A stretch of DNA of 8,415 nt from Pseudomonadota bacterium (GTDB lineage: Bacteria > Pseudomonadota > Gammaproteobacteria > Pseudomonadales > UBA5518): the NCBI GenBank assembly GCA_022705125.1, contig JAKJFB010000102.1, positions 1-8,415 of the forward strand. The letters are read 5' to 3'. Positions 1 to 5,968 of this stretch are shown here, in pieces. The notes beneath the pieces are model-generated. The model had not been told where the DNA came from. It worked only from the letters and a program-made list of their open reading frames with translations, and did not search any database. The stretch's first letter is position 1, and each line of letters opens with the position of its first letter. A program made the position numbers and the translations under genes.

Positions 1-16
1 AGCGCAGCCAGCGACG

Positions 17-44
17 CGTCAGGCCGCTCGCTCGCAACCTGACG
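17..44. other. Inverted repeat downstream of the leftward ACAD
   Basis: CGTCAGG (17-23) and CCTGACG (38-44) form a perfect 7-bp inverted repeat with a 14-nt loop, about 30 nt past the ACAD stop on the minus strand. No T-run follows in either direction. It may be a weak terminator, and the neighbouring gene lies outside the window. Nothing else is seen in bases 1-74. Confidence 0.3.
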
Positions 45-74
45 GCCCCCTGGATCCGGTCTCGCAACAGAGGG

Positions 75-1256
75 TCAGCGCCGGCTGTAAGCTGACATGC
101 CGAGGCCGAACTGCGCGATCAGGTCGCGCATCACCTCTGCGATACCGCCGCCGAAGGTGTTGATCTGGCACTTGCGGTAGTGCTCCTCGAGGTCGCCGTT
201 CAGCGCGGCGCCTGGCGAGCCGCGGCGCAGGCCGCCGGCCATGCCGGTCACGTTCAGCATCAGCTTGTCGACCGCAATCAGGCACTCGGTGCTGTAGGCC
301 TTGATCGCGGAGGAGAAGGCCGGATCCGGCTCGCCGGTGTCGAGTTGCCAGGCCATGCGCCAGTTCATCAGGCGCATCGCTTCCATGCGCGCATAGACCT
401 CGGCCAGCGAGGACTGCACCCAAGGCAGGTCGGCGATGCGCTTGCCGTCTGCCGCCTCGGTGCTCTGCGCCCACGCCAGGACGCGCTGCAACAGGCCCCA
501 GCCCTGCACGCCGATCGCGGCCAGCCCCACGCGCTCGTGGTTCAGTTGCGAGGTGATCGCCTTCCAGCCGCCGTTGAGTTGGCCCACGATCATCGAGGCC
601 GGCACGCGCACGTTGTCGTAGTAGCTGGCGTTGGAGCGCACGCCGCCCACCGTGTACAGCGGCGTGAAGCTGAAGCCCGGTTGCTTCGCATCGACCATGA
701 AGATCGTGATGCCCCTGTGCTGGGGCTTCGCGTCCGGGTCGGTGCGCGCTGCGAGCCAGATGTAGTCGGCCGCCTCGGCGCTGCTGGTCCAGATCTTGCC
801 GCCGTTGATCACGTACTCGTCGCCGTCGCGCACCGCGCTGGTCTTCAGCGCGGCAAGGTCGGTACCGGCGCCCGGTTCGGTGTAGCCGATCGCGAAGTGC
901 AACTCACCCGCGGCGATTTTCGGCAGGAAGAAGCGTTTGTGCTCCTCGGAACCGAGCGCGATCAGCGCCGGCGCGACCGTGCTGATGGTGACGAAGGGCA
1001 GGGGCACCTCGGCGAGCTGTGCCTCCTCGAAGAACACCAGCTGCTCGGAATACTTGCGCCCCTGGCCGCCATATTCCCGGGGCCAACCGAGCGCGAGCCA
1101 GCCGTCCTTGCCAAGCTGGCGGATCACCTGCTTGTACGCATCGCCGCCCTCGTTGCCGCGGGTCCCTTCACGCAGCTCCGGCGTCATCAGCGCGTTGAAG
1201 TAGGCGCGCAGTTCGCGACGCAGGGCTTTTTGCGATTCCGTGTAGTCGATGTACAT
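75..1256 (-). CDS. Acyl-CoA dehydrogenase, catalytic alpha subunit (ChsE2/FadE29-like)
   Basis: A 393-residue flavin acyl-CoA dehydrogenase subunit, expected to desaturate a CoA-activated side chain in the cytoplasm. The alpha-helical N-domain is followed by the TEPGAGTD substrate/flavin loop (residues 126-133) and the GKIWTSS flavin segment (153-159), then the C-terminal helical domain. The usual C-terminal Glu of short/medium-chain enzymes is Gly (FGGG, 368-371). A Glu in helix G (HERVGLA, Glu241) sits where isovaleryl- and long-chain enzymes place their base. The C-domain has no RxQFG flavin motif, so a partner should supply it; the forward-strand subunit at 3119 has one. The frame stays open upstream to 1532, but ATG at 1256 is preceded by GGAG with a 5-nt gap, and MYIDYTESQ is a normal family N-terminus. 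The gene is divergent from the regulator and enzyme operon. Family certain; ChsE2-type role inferred from motifs and neighbours. Confidence 0.92.
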   Translation of the reverse strand: MYIDYTESQKALRRELRAYFNALMTPELREGTRGNEGGDAYKQVIRQLGKDGWLALGWPREYGGQGRKYSEQLVFFEEAQLAEVPLPFVTISTVAPALIALGSEEHKRFFLPKIAAGELHFAIGYTEPGAGTDLAALKTSAVRDGDEYVINGGKIWTSSAEAADYIWLAARTDPDAKPQHRGITIFMVDAKQPGFSFTPLYTVGGVRSNASYYDNVRVPASMIVGQLNGGWKAITSQLNHERVGLAAIGVQGWGLLQRVLAWAQSTEAADGKRIADLPWVQSSLAEVYARMEAMRLMNWRMAWQLDTGEPDPAFSSAIKAYSTECLIAVDKLMLNVTGMAGGLRRGSPGAALNGDLEEHYRKCQINTFGGGIAEVMRDLIAQFGLGMSAYSRR

Positions 1257-1275
1257 GGCGGCTCCGGGTTCCGGG

Positions 1276-1320
1276 TTGAATCTGGAGGCTATGATATTGA
1301 AACTGGATTCAATTTCAATA
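1276..1320. promoter_or_regulatory. Candidate TetR operator: inverted repeat plus phased half-site
   Basis: An 8-bp inverted repeat, TATTGAAA (1295-1302) and TTTCAATA (1313-1320), has a 10-bp spacer. A shorter nested one, ATTGAA-N6-TTCAAT, spans 1296-1313. A near-identical direct copy, TTGAATCTGGA (1276-1286) against TTGAAACTGGA (1297-1307), matches at 10 of 11 positions and is offset by exactly 21 bp, two helical turns. The site covers both promoters between a TetR gene and its divergent neighbour, the classic place for a TetR operator. Binding by the adjacent regulator is inferred. Confidence 0.55.
1291..1318 (-). promoter_or_regulatory. Leftward sigma70-type promoter of the divergent ACAD
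   Basis: Read on the minus strand, TTGAAA (1318-1313, -35) and TATCAT (1296-1291, -10) are separated by 16 nt. Each box is one mismatch from consensus. Transcription would begin near 1284 and leave a leader of about 28 nt carrying the GGAG ribosome site. The -35 box is the right arm of the inverted repeat at 1295-1320. Prediction from sequence only. Confidence 0.55.
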
Positions 1321-1325
1321 ACAAT
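1297..1325 (+). promoter_or_regulatory. Rightward sigma70-type promoter of regulator and enzyme operon
   Basis: TTGAAA (1297-1302, 5/6 to consensus) and AACAAT (1320-1325, 4/6) are separated by 17 nt. Transcription would start near 1332, giving a leader of about 22 nt with an AGGGGAG ribosome site before ATG 1354. The -35 box is the left arm of the inverted repeat. The whole core overlaps the leftward promoter, so both probably cannot be occupied by RNA polymerase at once. The -10 is weak, so confidence is moderate. Confidence 0.48.
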
Positions 1326-1353
1326 GTGCGAAAGCGCTGGCAGGGGAGTGTGA

Positions 1354-2112
1354 ATGGGCAGCCCGAGGGCGCGCAAGCAGCCGGTCGTCGTCGAGGCCGG
1401 GGGCGGTAATGCCCCGGCTTTGCGGCCCGCGCGCAGTGCGCGTGGCGAGCAGGCGCGGGCGCGGCTGAAAGAGGCCGCGGCGCGGGTGCTGGAGCGCGTC
1501 GGGTACCGGCAGATGCGGGTGGTGGACGTCACGCGCGAGGCGGGTGTGGCCTCGGGCCTTTTCTACCATTACTTCCCCGATCTGAAGACCCTCACGATCG
1601 AGGTGTTGCAGGATTTCATGCAACGTTTCGAGGCGATCGAGGACATCGAGCGCGGCGTCGCCAAGGGCGACTGGTACGCGCGCATGCATGCGCACAACGG
1701 CGCCGTGGTTCATAGCTACGCGCGCAATCCGGGCATCATGCGCTGCATGGTGCAGATGGGCGACGAACAGCCGGAGTTCGGCGAATTGTGGCGCGCCAGC
1801 TACCATCGCCGCCTCGAGCTGTTCGTGCGTGCGCTGCCACGGCTGTTCCCGGACGCGGGACTGTCCGGCGCGCAGGCGCATCTCGTGACGACGATGCTGG
1901 CCGGCATGGGCGAGCATCTGCTGTCGGAGTATTACATCGTGCGCGCTCCGGCGCTGCGCGAGATGGAACTGGACGAAGAGGAAATGACGGAGTGGATCTC
2001 GGTCATGTTCTATCGCGCCCTGTTCCTCGAGAACCCGCCTGCGGAGCGGTTGAAGCATGCCGCACTGGTAACACACCTGCGGCGCAGCGCCGGGGTGCCG
2101 GGCAGGATTTGA
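1354..2112 (+). CDS. TetR-family transcriptional regulator of the side-chain module
   Basis: A 252-residue one-component regulator. A basic, disordered-looking extension of about 33 residues precedes a TetR N-terminal helical domain. The helix-turn-helix lies at about residues 55-78 (DVTREAGVASGLFYHYF, with the family-typical Y-H-Y-F end of the recognition helix). The remaining roughly 160 residues form the helical ligand-binding and dimer domain. Start: ATG 1354, preceded by AGGGGAG with a 5-nt gap. It heads the rightward operon, with 34 nt and no terminator before the next gene, and is divergent from the ACAD. It most likely represses both arms and releases DNA on binding an acyl-CoA or steroid intermediate, as known for the steroid TetR regulators KstR and KstR2; the ligand cannot be read from sequence. 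The N-terminal extension is longer than usual, so a later start is possible. Confidence 0.9.
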   Translation: MGSPRARKQPVVVEAGGGNAPALRPARSARGEQARARLKEAAARVLERVGYRQMRVVDVTREAGVASGLFYHYFPDLKTLTIEVLQDFMQRFEAIEDIERGVAKGDWYARMHAHNGAVVHSYARNPGIMRCMVQMGDEQPEFGELWRASYHRRLELFVRALPRLFPDAGLSGAQAHLVTTMLAGMGEHLLSEYYIVRAPALREMELDEEEMTEWISVMFYRALFLENPPAERLKHAALVTHLRRSAGVPGRI

Positions 2113-2130
2113 AGCAAACAACCCCATACC

Positions 2131-2149
2131 GGGAGGATGCATTGTCGTG
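2131..2149 (+). promoter_or_regulatory. Ribosome site deciding a GTG start
   Basis: GGGAGG at 2131-2136 precedes GTG 2147 by 10 nt. The nearby ATG at 2137 is in another frame. The only other in-frame candidate without an intervening stop is ATT 2141, a very rare initiator. GTG is therefore the best start for the MaoC-DUF35 gene. Confidence 0.6.
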
Positions 2150-3106
2150 AGCGAGACAGACGAGACGATTCAGAGCTACGTGGGCCGCCCGCCCTGCGGT
2201 CCCTACAACAGCTGGGACGAGGTGAACGCGCCGATGATCCGGCAGCTGTGCGAGGCGCTGGGCGACGAGAACCCGGTCTACATCGACCCGGCGTTCGCGG
2301 CGCAGTCGGTGCACGGCGGGCTCGTGGCGCCGCCGACGATGCTGCAGGTCTGGACCATGCGCGGCGTCGGTGGCAAGTGGGCTCCCGGCTCGGACAGCCG
2401 CGAGCCCTTCGAGGTGTTCGAGTACCTGAAGACGATCGGCTTCCCGGCCGTGGTTGCGGTGAACTGCGAGCAGAACTACTACCGCTACGTGAAGCCGGGC
2501 GACAAGCTGCACCACACCTCGAGCATCGAGTCGATCTCGCCGCAGAAGACCACTGCGCTCGGCACCGGCTATTTCGTGACCGAACTCGAGGAGTTCTTCG
2601 ACCAGAACGGCGAGAAGGTCGGCGACATGCGTTTTCGCGTGTTCCTCTACCGCGCGCCGGACCGTGCGCAGGAAGCGGCTCCCGCGGGCGAAGCCGCGAA
2701 GCCGGCGAAGATCAAGCGTTTTCGCCCGATCGAGAACCACGACACGAAGTTCTTCTGGGAAGGCGTGCGCCAGGGCCAGCTGCTGATACAGCGCTGCAAG
2801 GCCTGCAACACGCTGCGCCACCCGCCGGGGCCGATGTGTCCCTCGTGCCAGTCGCTCGAGTGGGACACCGTGAGCAGTTCCGGCAAGGGCACGATCTACA
2901 GCTTCGTCGTGATGCACCATCCGCAGATCCCGCCCTTCGATTACCCGAACACGATCCTGCTGGTCGAGCTCGAGGAAGGCACGCGCCTGGTGAGCCAGGT
3001 CATCGACACGCACCCGGACGAGGTGCAGATCGGCGCCGCGGTCGAGGTGGTGTTCCGCGAAGTCGAGGAAGGCTGCACGCTGCCGCTGTTCCGCGTCGTG
3101 AAATAA
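2147..3106 (+). CDS. MaoC-DUF35 fusion protein (ChsH2-like, Shy-type subunit)
   Basis: A 319-residue two-domain protein. Residues about 20-168 form a MaoC/hotdog domain. Its hydratase motif reads GDENPVYID (39-47), so the catalytic Asp40 is kept but the His five residues on is Tyr45, as expected of a non-catalytic subunit. An Ala/Pro/Lys-rich linker (170-190) leads to a DUF35 domain: a rubredoxin-like zinc ribbon with Cys217, Cys220, Cys231 and Cys234, then an OB-fold. In the actinobacterial ChsH1-ChsH2 and Ltp2-ChsH2 complexes, the MaoC part pairs with a small catalytic MaoC, while the DUF35 part binds and stabilises the aldolase Ltp2. Both partners are encoded just downstream (4252 and 4688), so this protein probably joins hydratase and aldolase. 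It lies 12 nt upstream of ACAD-beta. Architecture is clear; substrate is inferred. Confidence 0.9.
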   Translation: MSETDETIQSYVGRPPCGPYNSWDEVNAPMIRQLCEALGDENPVYIDPAFAAQSVHGGLVAPPTMLQVWTMRGVGGKWAPGSDSREPFEVFEYLKTIGFPAVVAVNCEQNYYRYVKPGDKLHHTSSIESISPQKTTALGTGYFVTELEEFFDQNGEKVGDMRFRVFLYRAPDRAQEAAPAGEAAKPAKIKRFRPIENHDTKFFWEGVRQGQLLIQRCKACNTLRHPPGPMCPSCQSLEWDTVSSSGKGTIYSFVVMHHPQIPPFDYPNTILLVELEEGTRLVSQVIDTHPDEVQIGAAVEVVFREVEEGCTLPLFRVVK

Positions 3107-3118
3107 GGGAGGTCGAAC

Positions 3119-4255
3119 ATGGATTTCACGCGTTCCGAAGAATCGCAATCGATCCAGGACCTGGCGGCACAGATCTTCGCCGACCAGGCCGGCGACGAGG
3201 CGCTCAAGCGCTTCGACCGCCACGAGATCGCCTACCACACCGGCTTGTGGAAATTGCTCGCCGAGGCGGGCCTGATCGGGGTCGCGCTGGCCGAGGAACA
3301 CGGCGGCAGTGGACTGGGCTTCACCGAGCTGTGCGCGGTGTTCGAGGAGCAGGGCCGGCACGTCGCGGCGCTGCCGCTGCTGGCCACCGTGGTGCTGGGC
3401 GCGCTGCCGATCGCGGCATTCGGCAGCGAGGCACAGCGCACACAGTGGCTCCCGGGCGTGGCGCGCGGCGAACTGCTGCTGAGCGGCGCCCTGTGCTGTC
3501 CGGAGGTCGGAGGACATGCCGACCGGCTGCCGCGCGCGAGCGCGGACGGTGCGGGCTGGCGTCTGGACGGCACGCTGGACCGGGTGCCATACAGCCTGGA
3601 AGCCGCGGCGATCGTGGTGCCGGCGCAAGGCGATGACGGCGCGATGCACGTGTTCCTGGTGCCGGCCAAAGCCGCGGGCCTGGAGCGCGAGCGCCAGCGC
3701 GGCACCAACCATGAACCGGTCGATACGCTGGCATTCACGGGCGTGAAAGTGGCGTCCGCGGACCTGCTCGGCAAGCCGGGCGAGGGCGCCTGCATCGCCG
3801 AGTGGATCGGCACGCGCGCCGCGACGGCGCTCGGCTTCATGCAGCTCGGCGTGCTGTCGGACGCGCTGCGCCGCACCGCCGCGCACACGGTCGAGCGCAA
3901 GCAGTTCGGCAAGCCGGTCGCGGGCTTCCAGGCCGTAGCGCACCGCGCAGCCGACGCCTACATCGACGTCGAGGCCCTGCGATCCACGGCGTGGCAGGCA
4001 GCGTGGCGCATGTCCGAGAGCCTTCCTGCGGAAGCCGCGGTGGCTTCGGTCGCGTGGTGGGCCTGCGAGGCGGGGCACCGGGTCGGTCACGCCTGCCAGC
4101 ACCTGCACGGCGGCGCCGGCGCCGACCTCGACGCGCCGATCCACCGTTACTTCCTGTGGGCGCGGCAGGTCGAGCTCTGCCTCGGGGGCAGCAACCGGAT
4201 CCTGGCCCGCTTCGGCGCCAGCCTTTCCAACCAGACCATCGAGATCGGACTATGA
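3119..4255 (+). CDS. Acyl-CoA dehydrogenase, beta subunit (ChsE1/FadE28-like)
   Basis: A 378-residue acyl-CoA dehydrogenase homologue that looks unable to work alone. The mid-domain substrate loop (TEPxxGTD) is eroded to CCPEVGGHAD (126-135) and the WITS flavin segment is absent. At helix G, Thr232-Arg233 replaces the Glu-Arg of the partner, and the C-terminal Glu position is Gly (LGGSNRIL, 355-362). The C-domain has what the divergent subunit lacks: RKQFGKPVAGFQ (260-271) and QHLHGGAG (327-334), the neighbour-subunit flavin contacts. This fits the known alpha2beta2 steroid side-chain dehydrogenases, in which FAD sits at the heterodimer interface. Start: ATG 3119 with GGGAGG 6 nt upstream. 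Its stop overlaps the next start (ATGA, 4252-4255), implying translational coupling. Family certain; non-catalytic role inferred. Confidence 0.91.
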   Translation: MDFTRSEESQSIQDLAAQIFADQAGDEALKRFDRHEIAYHTGLWKLLAEAGLIGVALAEEHGGSGLGFTELCAVFEEQGRHVAALPLLATVVLGALPIAAFGSEAQRTQWLPGVARGELLLSGALCCPEVGGHADRLPRASADGAGWRLDGTLDRVPYSLEAAAIVVPAQGDDGAMHVFLVPAKAAGLERERQRGTNHEPVDTLAFTGVKVASADLLGKPGEGACIAEWIGTRAATALGFMQLGVLSDALRRTAAHTVERKQFGKPVAGFQAVAHRAADAYIDVEALRSTAWQAAWRMSESLPAEAAVASVAWWACEAGHRVGHACQHLHGGAGADLDAPIHRYFLWARQVELCLGGSNRILARFGASLSNQTIEIGL

Positions 4256-4677
4256 GCATTCAGGACAGGACCACCCTCAAGTTCGCGGATGTGCGGGTCG
4301 GTGACGAGTTGCCGCCGCTCGGCATCGAGCTCACCACGCGCCTGATCGTCTCGACGGCACTGGCCACGCGTGATTTCCAGGACGTGCACCACGACAAGCC
4401 GGGTGCGCAGGCGCTGGGCTCGCCGGACATCTTCATGAACATCATCACCACCAACGGATTCGTCGGGCGTTACGTCACCGACTGGGCCGGTCCTGAGGCG
4501 CTGTTGCGCTCGGTGAAGATCCGCCTCGGCGCGCCGAACTATCCCGGCGACACGATGGTGATCAAGGGCAAGGTGACCGAGGTGCACAGCGACGCGAAGA
4601 CCGTCGACATCGAGGTCGGCGGCAAGAATGGTCTGGGCTACCACGTCACCGGCACGGTGACCGTGGCGCTGCCCTGA
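4252..4677 (+). CDS. Small MaoC enoyl-CoA hydratase, catalytic subunit (ChsH1-like)
   Basis: A 141-residue single-hotdog MaoC protein. The motif RDFQDVHHD (40-48) keeps the hydratase pair, Asp41 and His46 five residues apart; the fused MaoC-DUF35 protein has Tyr at the His position. A single hotdog domain pairing with the MaoC half of the upstream fusion would form the two-hotdog unit needed to add water to an enoyl-CoA. The true start is ATG 4252. The frame is open far upstream to 3802, but that part overlaps ACAD-beta and is not coding. There is no strong ribosome site of its own; the ATGA overlap suggests coupled translation with ACAD-beta. An alternative is a generic (R)-specific hydratase, but the neighbours argue for the ChsH1 role. 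Confidence 0.9.
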   Translation: MSIQDRTTLKFADVRVGDELPPLGIELTTRLIVSTALATRDFQDVHHDKPGAQALGSPDIFMNIITTNGFVGRYVTDWAGPEALLRSVKIRLGAPNYPGDTMVIKGKVTEVHSDAKTVDIEVGGKNGLGYHVTGTVTVALP

Positions 4678-4687
4678 GGAGAACAAG

Positions 4688-5872
4688 ATGAGCGACAACA
4701 AGTTTCTGAGCGGCAGGACGGCCGTCGTCGGCCTGGGTGCCACCGAGTTTTCGAAGGACTCCGGGCGCAGCGAGATCCAGCTCGGCGTCGAGGCGATCAG
4801 CATGGCGCTGGCCGACGCGGGCCTGTCGATCGACGAAGTCGACGGCATGGCCACCTACACCATGGACAACAACCCCGAGATCGAGCTCTACCGGCTCCTC
4901 GGCGGCAAGGAGCTGAAATTCTTCTCGCGCACGCATTACGGTGGCGGCGCGGCCTGCGGCCCGCTGCTGCACGCGGCGATGGCGGTGGCCACCGGCGTGT
5001 GCAAGGCGGTCGTGGTCTACCGCGCGATGAACGAGCGCTCGGGCTTCCGCTTCGGCCAGGGTGGGCTGATCAGCAACGACCCGAATTCTTTCGAGACCGT
5101 GCACTTCGGCTGGTATATGCCGTTCGGCCTGTCGACCCCGGCGTCGTGGGTCGCGATGTGTGCCAAGCGCTACCTGCACACCCACGGAGCAGAGCCGGAC
5201 GATTTCGGCCGTGTGGCGGTATCGACGCGCGATTTCGCCGCGACCAACCCGGCGGCGTTCTTCTACCAGAAGCCGATCACGCTCGACGATTACCGCAAAT
5301 CGCGCTGGATCGCCGAGCCGCTGCGCCTCTTCGACTGTTGCCAGGAGAGCGACGGCGCGGTGGCCATGGTGATCACCTCGATCGAGCGCGCGCGTGACCT
5401 GAAGCAGAAGCCCGTGGTCATCCGCGGCGCGGCGCAGGGCGCGGCCGGCGATTTCCAGATGATGACCGGCTTCTACCGTCCAGACCTGACGGCGATCCCG
5501 GAGATGGGCCTGGTCGCGCGCCAGCTCTACGGCATGGCCGGCGTGGGACCGCAGGATATCCAGACCGCGGTGCTGTACGACCACTTCACGCCGTTCGTGT
5601 TGCCGCAGCTCGAGGAGTTCGGCTTCTGCGGGCGTGGCGAGGCCAAGGACTTCATTCGCGCCGGTCACATCTCGCGCGGCGGCAAGCTGCCGGTAAACAC
5701 CCACGGCGGACAGATTGGCGAGGCCTACATCCACGGCCTGAACGGCGTGGCCGAGGGCGTGCGCCAGGTGCGTGGCACGGCGGTCAACCAGACGCCAGGC
5801 GTGGAGCATGCGCTGGTCACCGCGGGCACCGGTGTGCCGACCAGCGGGGTGATTCTCGGCGTCGACCGATAG
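4688..5872 (+). CDS. Thiolase-fold acyl-CoA aldolase (Ltp2/Sal-like)
   Basis: A 394-residue member of the thiolase superfamily, in the lipid-transfer/SCP2-thiolase-like branch. Thiolase landmarks are altered. The nucleophile-Cys position, by ungapped comparison of the GGGAACGPLLHAA segment (85-97), falls on Gly87. The GHPxG His is Tyr347 (GEAYIHG, 344-350). The C-terminal base-Cys region reads TAGTGVPTSG, with no Cys. YDHF (297-300) occupies the place of the second catalytic loop. It therefore should not act as a thiolase. The same changes are known in Ltp2, a retro-aldolase that removes the side-chain end of a tertiary-alcohol steroid CoA ester and needs a DUF35 partner, encoded here at 2147. 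Start: ATG 4688; the AGGAGA site (4677-4682) overlaps the stop of the preceding gene, gap 5 nt. Last gene of the operon. Confidence 0.88.
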   Translation: MSDNKFLSGRTAVVGLGATEFSKDSGRSEIQLGVEAISMALADAGLSIDEVDGMATYTMDNNPEIELYRLLGGKELKFFSRTHYGGGAACGPLLHAAMAVATGVCKAVVVYRAMNERSGFRFGQGGLISNDPNSFETVHFGWYMPFGLSTPASWVAMCAKRYLHTHGAEPDDFGRVAVSTRDFAATNPAAFFYQKPITLDDYRKSRWIAEPLRLFDCCQESDGAVAMVITSIERARDLKQKPVVIRGAAQGAAGDFQMMTGFYRPDLTAIPEMGLVARQLYGMAGVGPQDIQTAVLYDHFTPFVLPQLEEFGFCGRGEAKDFIRAGHISRGGKLPVNTHGGQIGEAYIHGLNGVAEGVRQVRGTAVNQTPGVEHALVTAGTGVPTSGVILGVDR

Positions 5873-5922
5873 CCGGGACGGCGTGACATTGGCCGGTCGG
5901 GTCGAGACGCCCCGCCTTCTGT

Positions 5923-5931
5923 TGCTAGAAT
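5923..5931 (+). promoter_or_regulatory. Extended -10 promoter of the L,D-transpeptidase gene
   Basis: TGCTAGAAT (5923-5931) is an extended -10 element; TAGAAT matches five of six consensus bases. No good -35 is visible, which is common with an extended -10. Transcription would start near 5938, about 30 nt before ATG 5969. An in-frame ATG at 5930 lies inside this element and so is unlikely to be the start. Confidence 0.45.
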
Positions 5932-5968
5932 GCGGGGCCAATTCCCTTTCCGGGCGGTACAGAAACAG

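Noticed and set aside
180..1409. A 409-codon plus-strand frame opposite the leftward ACAD
   Set aside because: Low-complexity His/Arg/Gly-rich translation, no recognisable motif, and it runs through the ACAD gene and divergent promoter region.
1257..1532. N-terminal extension of the leftward ACAD to ATG 1532
   Set aside because: The added 92 residues overlap the TetR gene and both promoters, resemble no ACAD N-terminus, and the internal ATG at 1256 has a good GGAG site.
2003..4144. A 713-codon open frame on the minus strand across the regulator end, MaoC-DUF35 and ACAD-beta genes
   Set aside because: It is antisense to three well-supported genes. Its translation is Arg/His/Ala-rich with no domain, the usual by-product of high GC at third codon positions.
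4688..5872. Genuine acetyl-CoA acetyltransferase
   Set aside because: Neither catalytic Cys is at its position and the GHPxG His is Tyr; the Ltp2-like aldolase reading fits better.
4646..5941. A 431-codon minus-strand frame opposite the Ltp2-like gene
   Set aside because: Antisense shadow of a conserved gene with no credible ribosome site or domain.
5930..5968. Upstream ATG 5930 as the transpeptidase start
   Set aside because: It overlaps the predicted -10 element and would bury the signal peptide behind 13 extra residues, two of them Arg.
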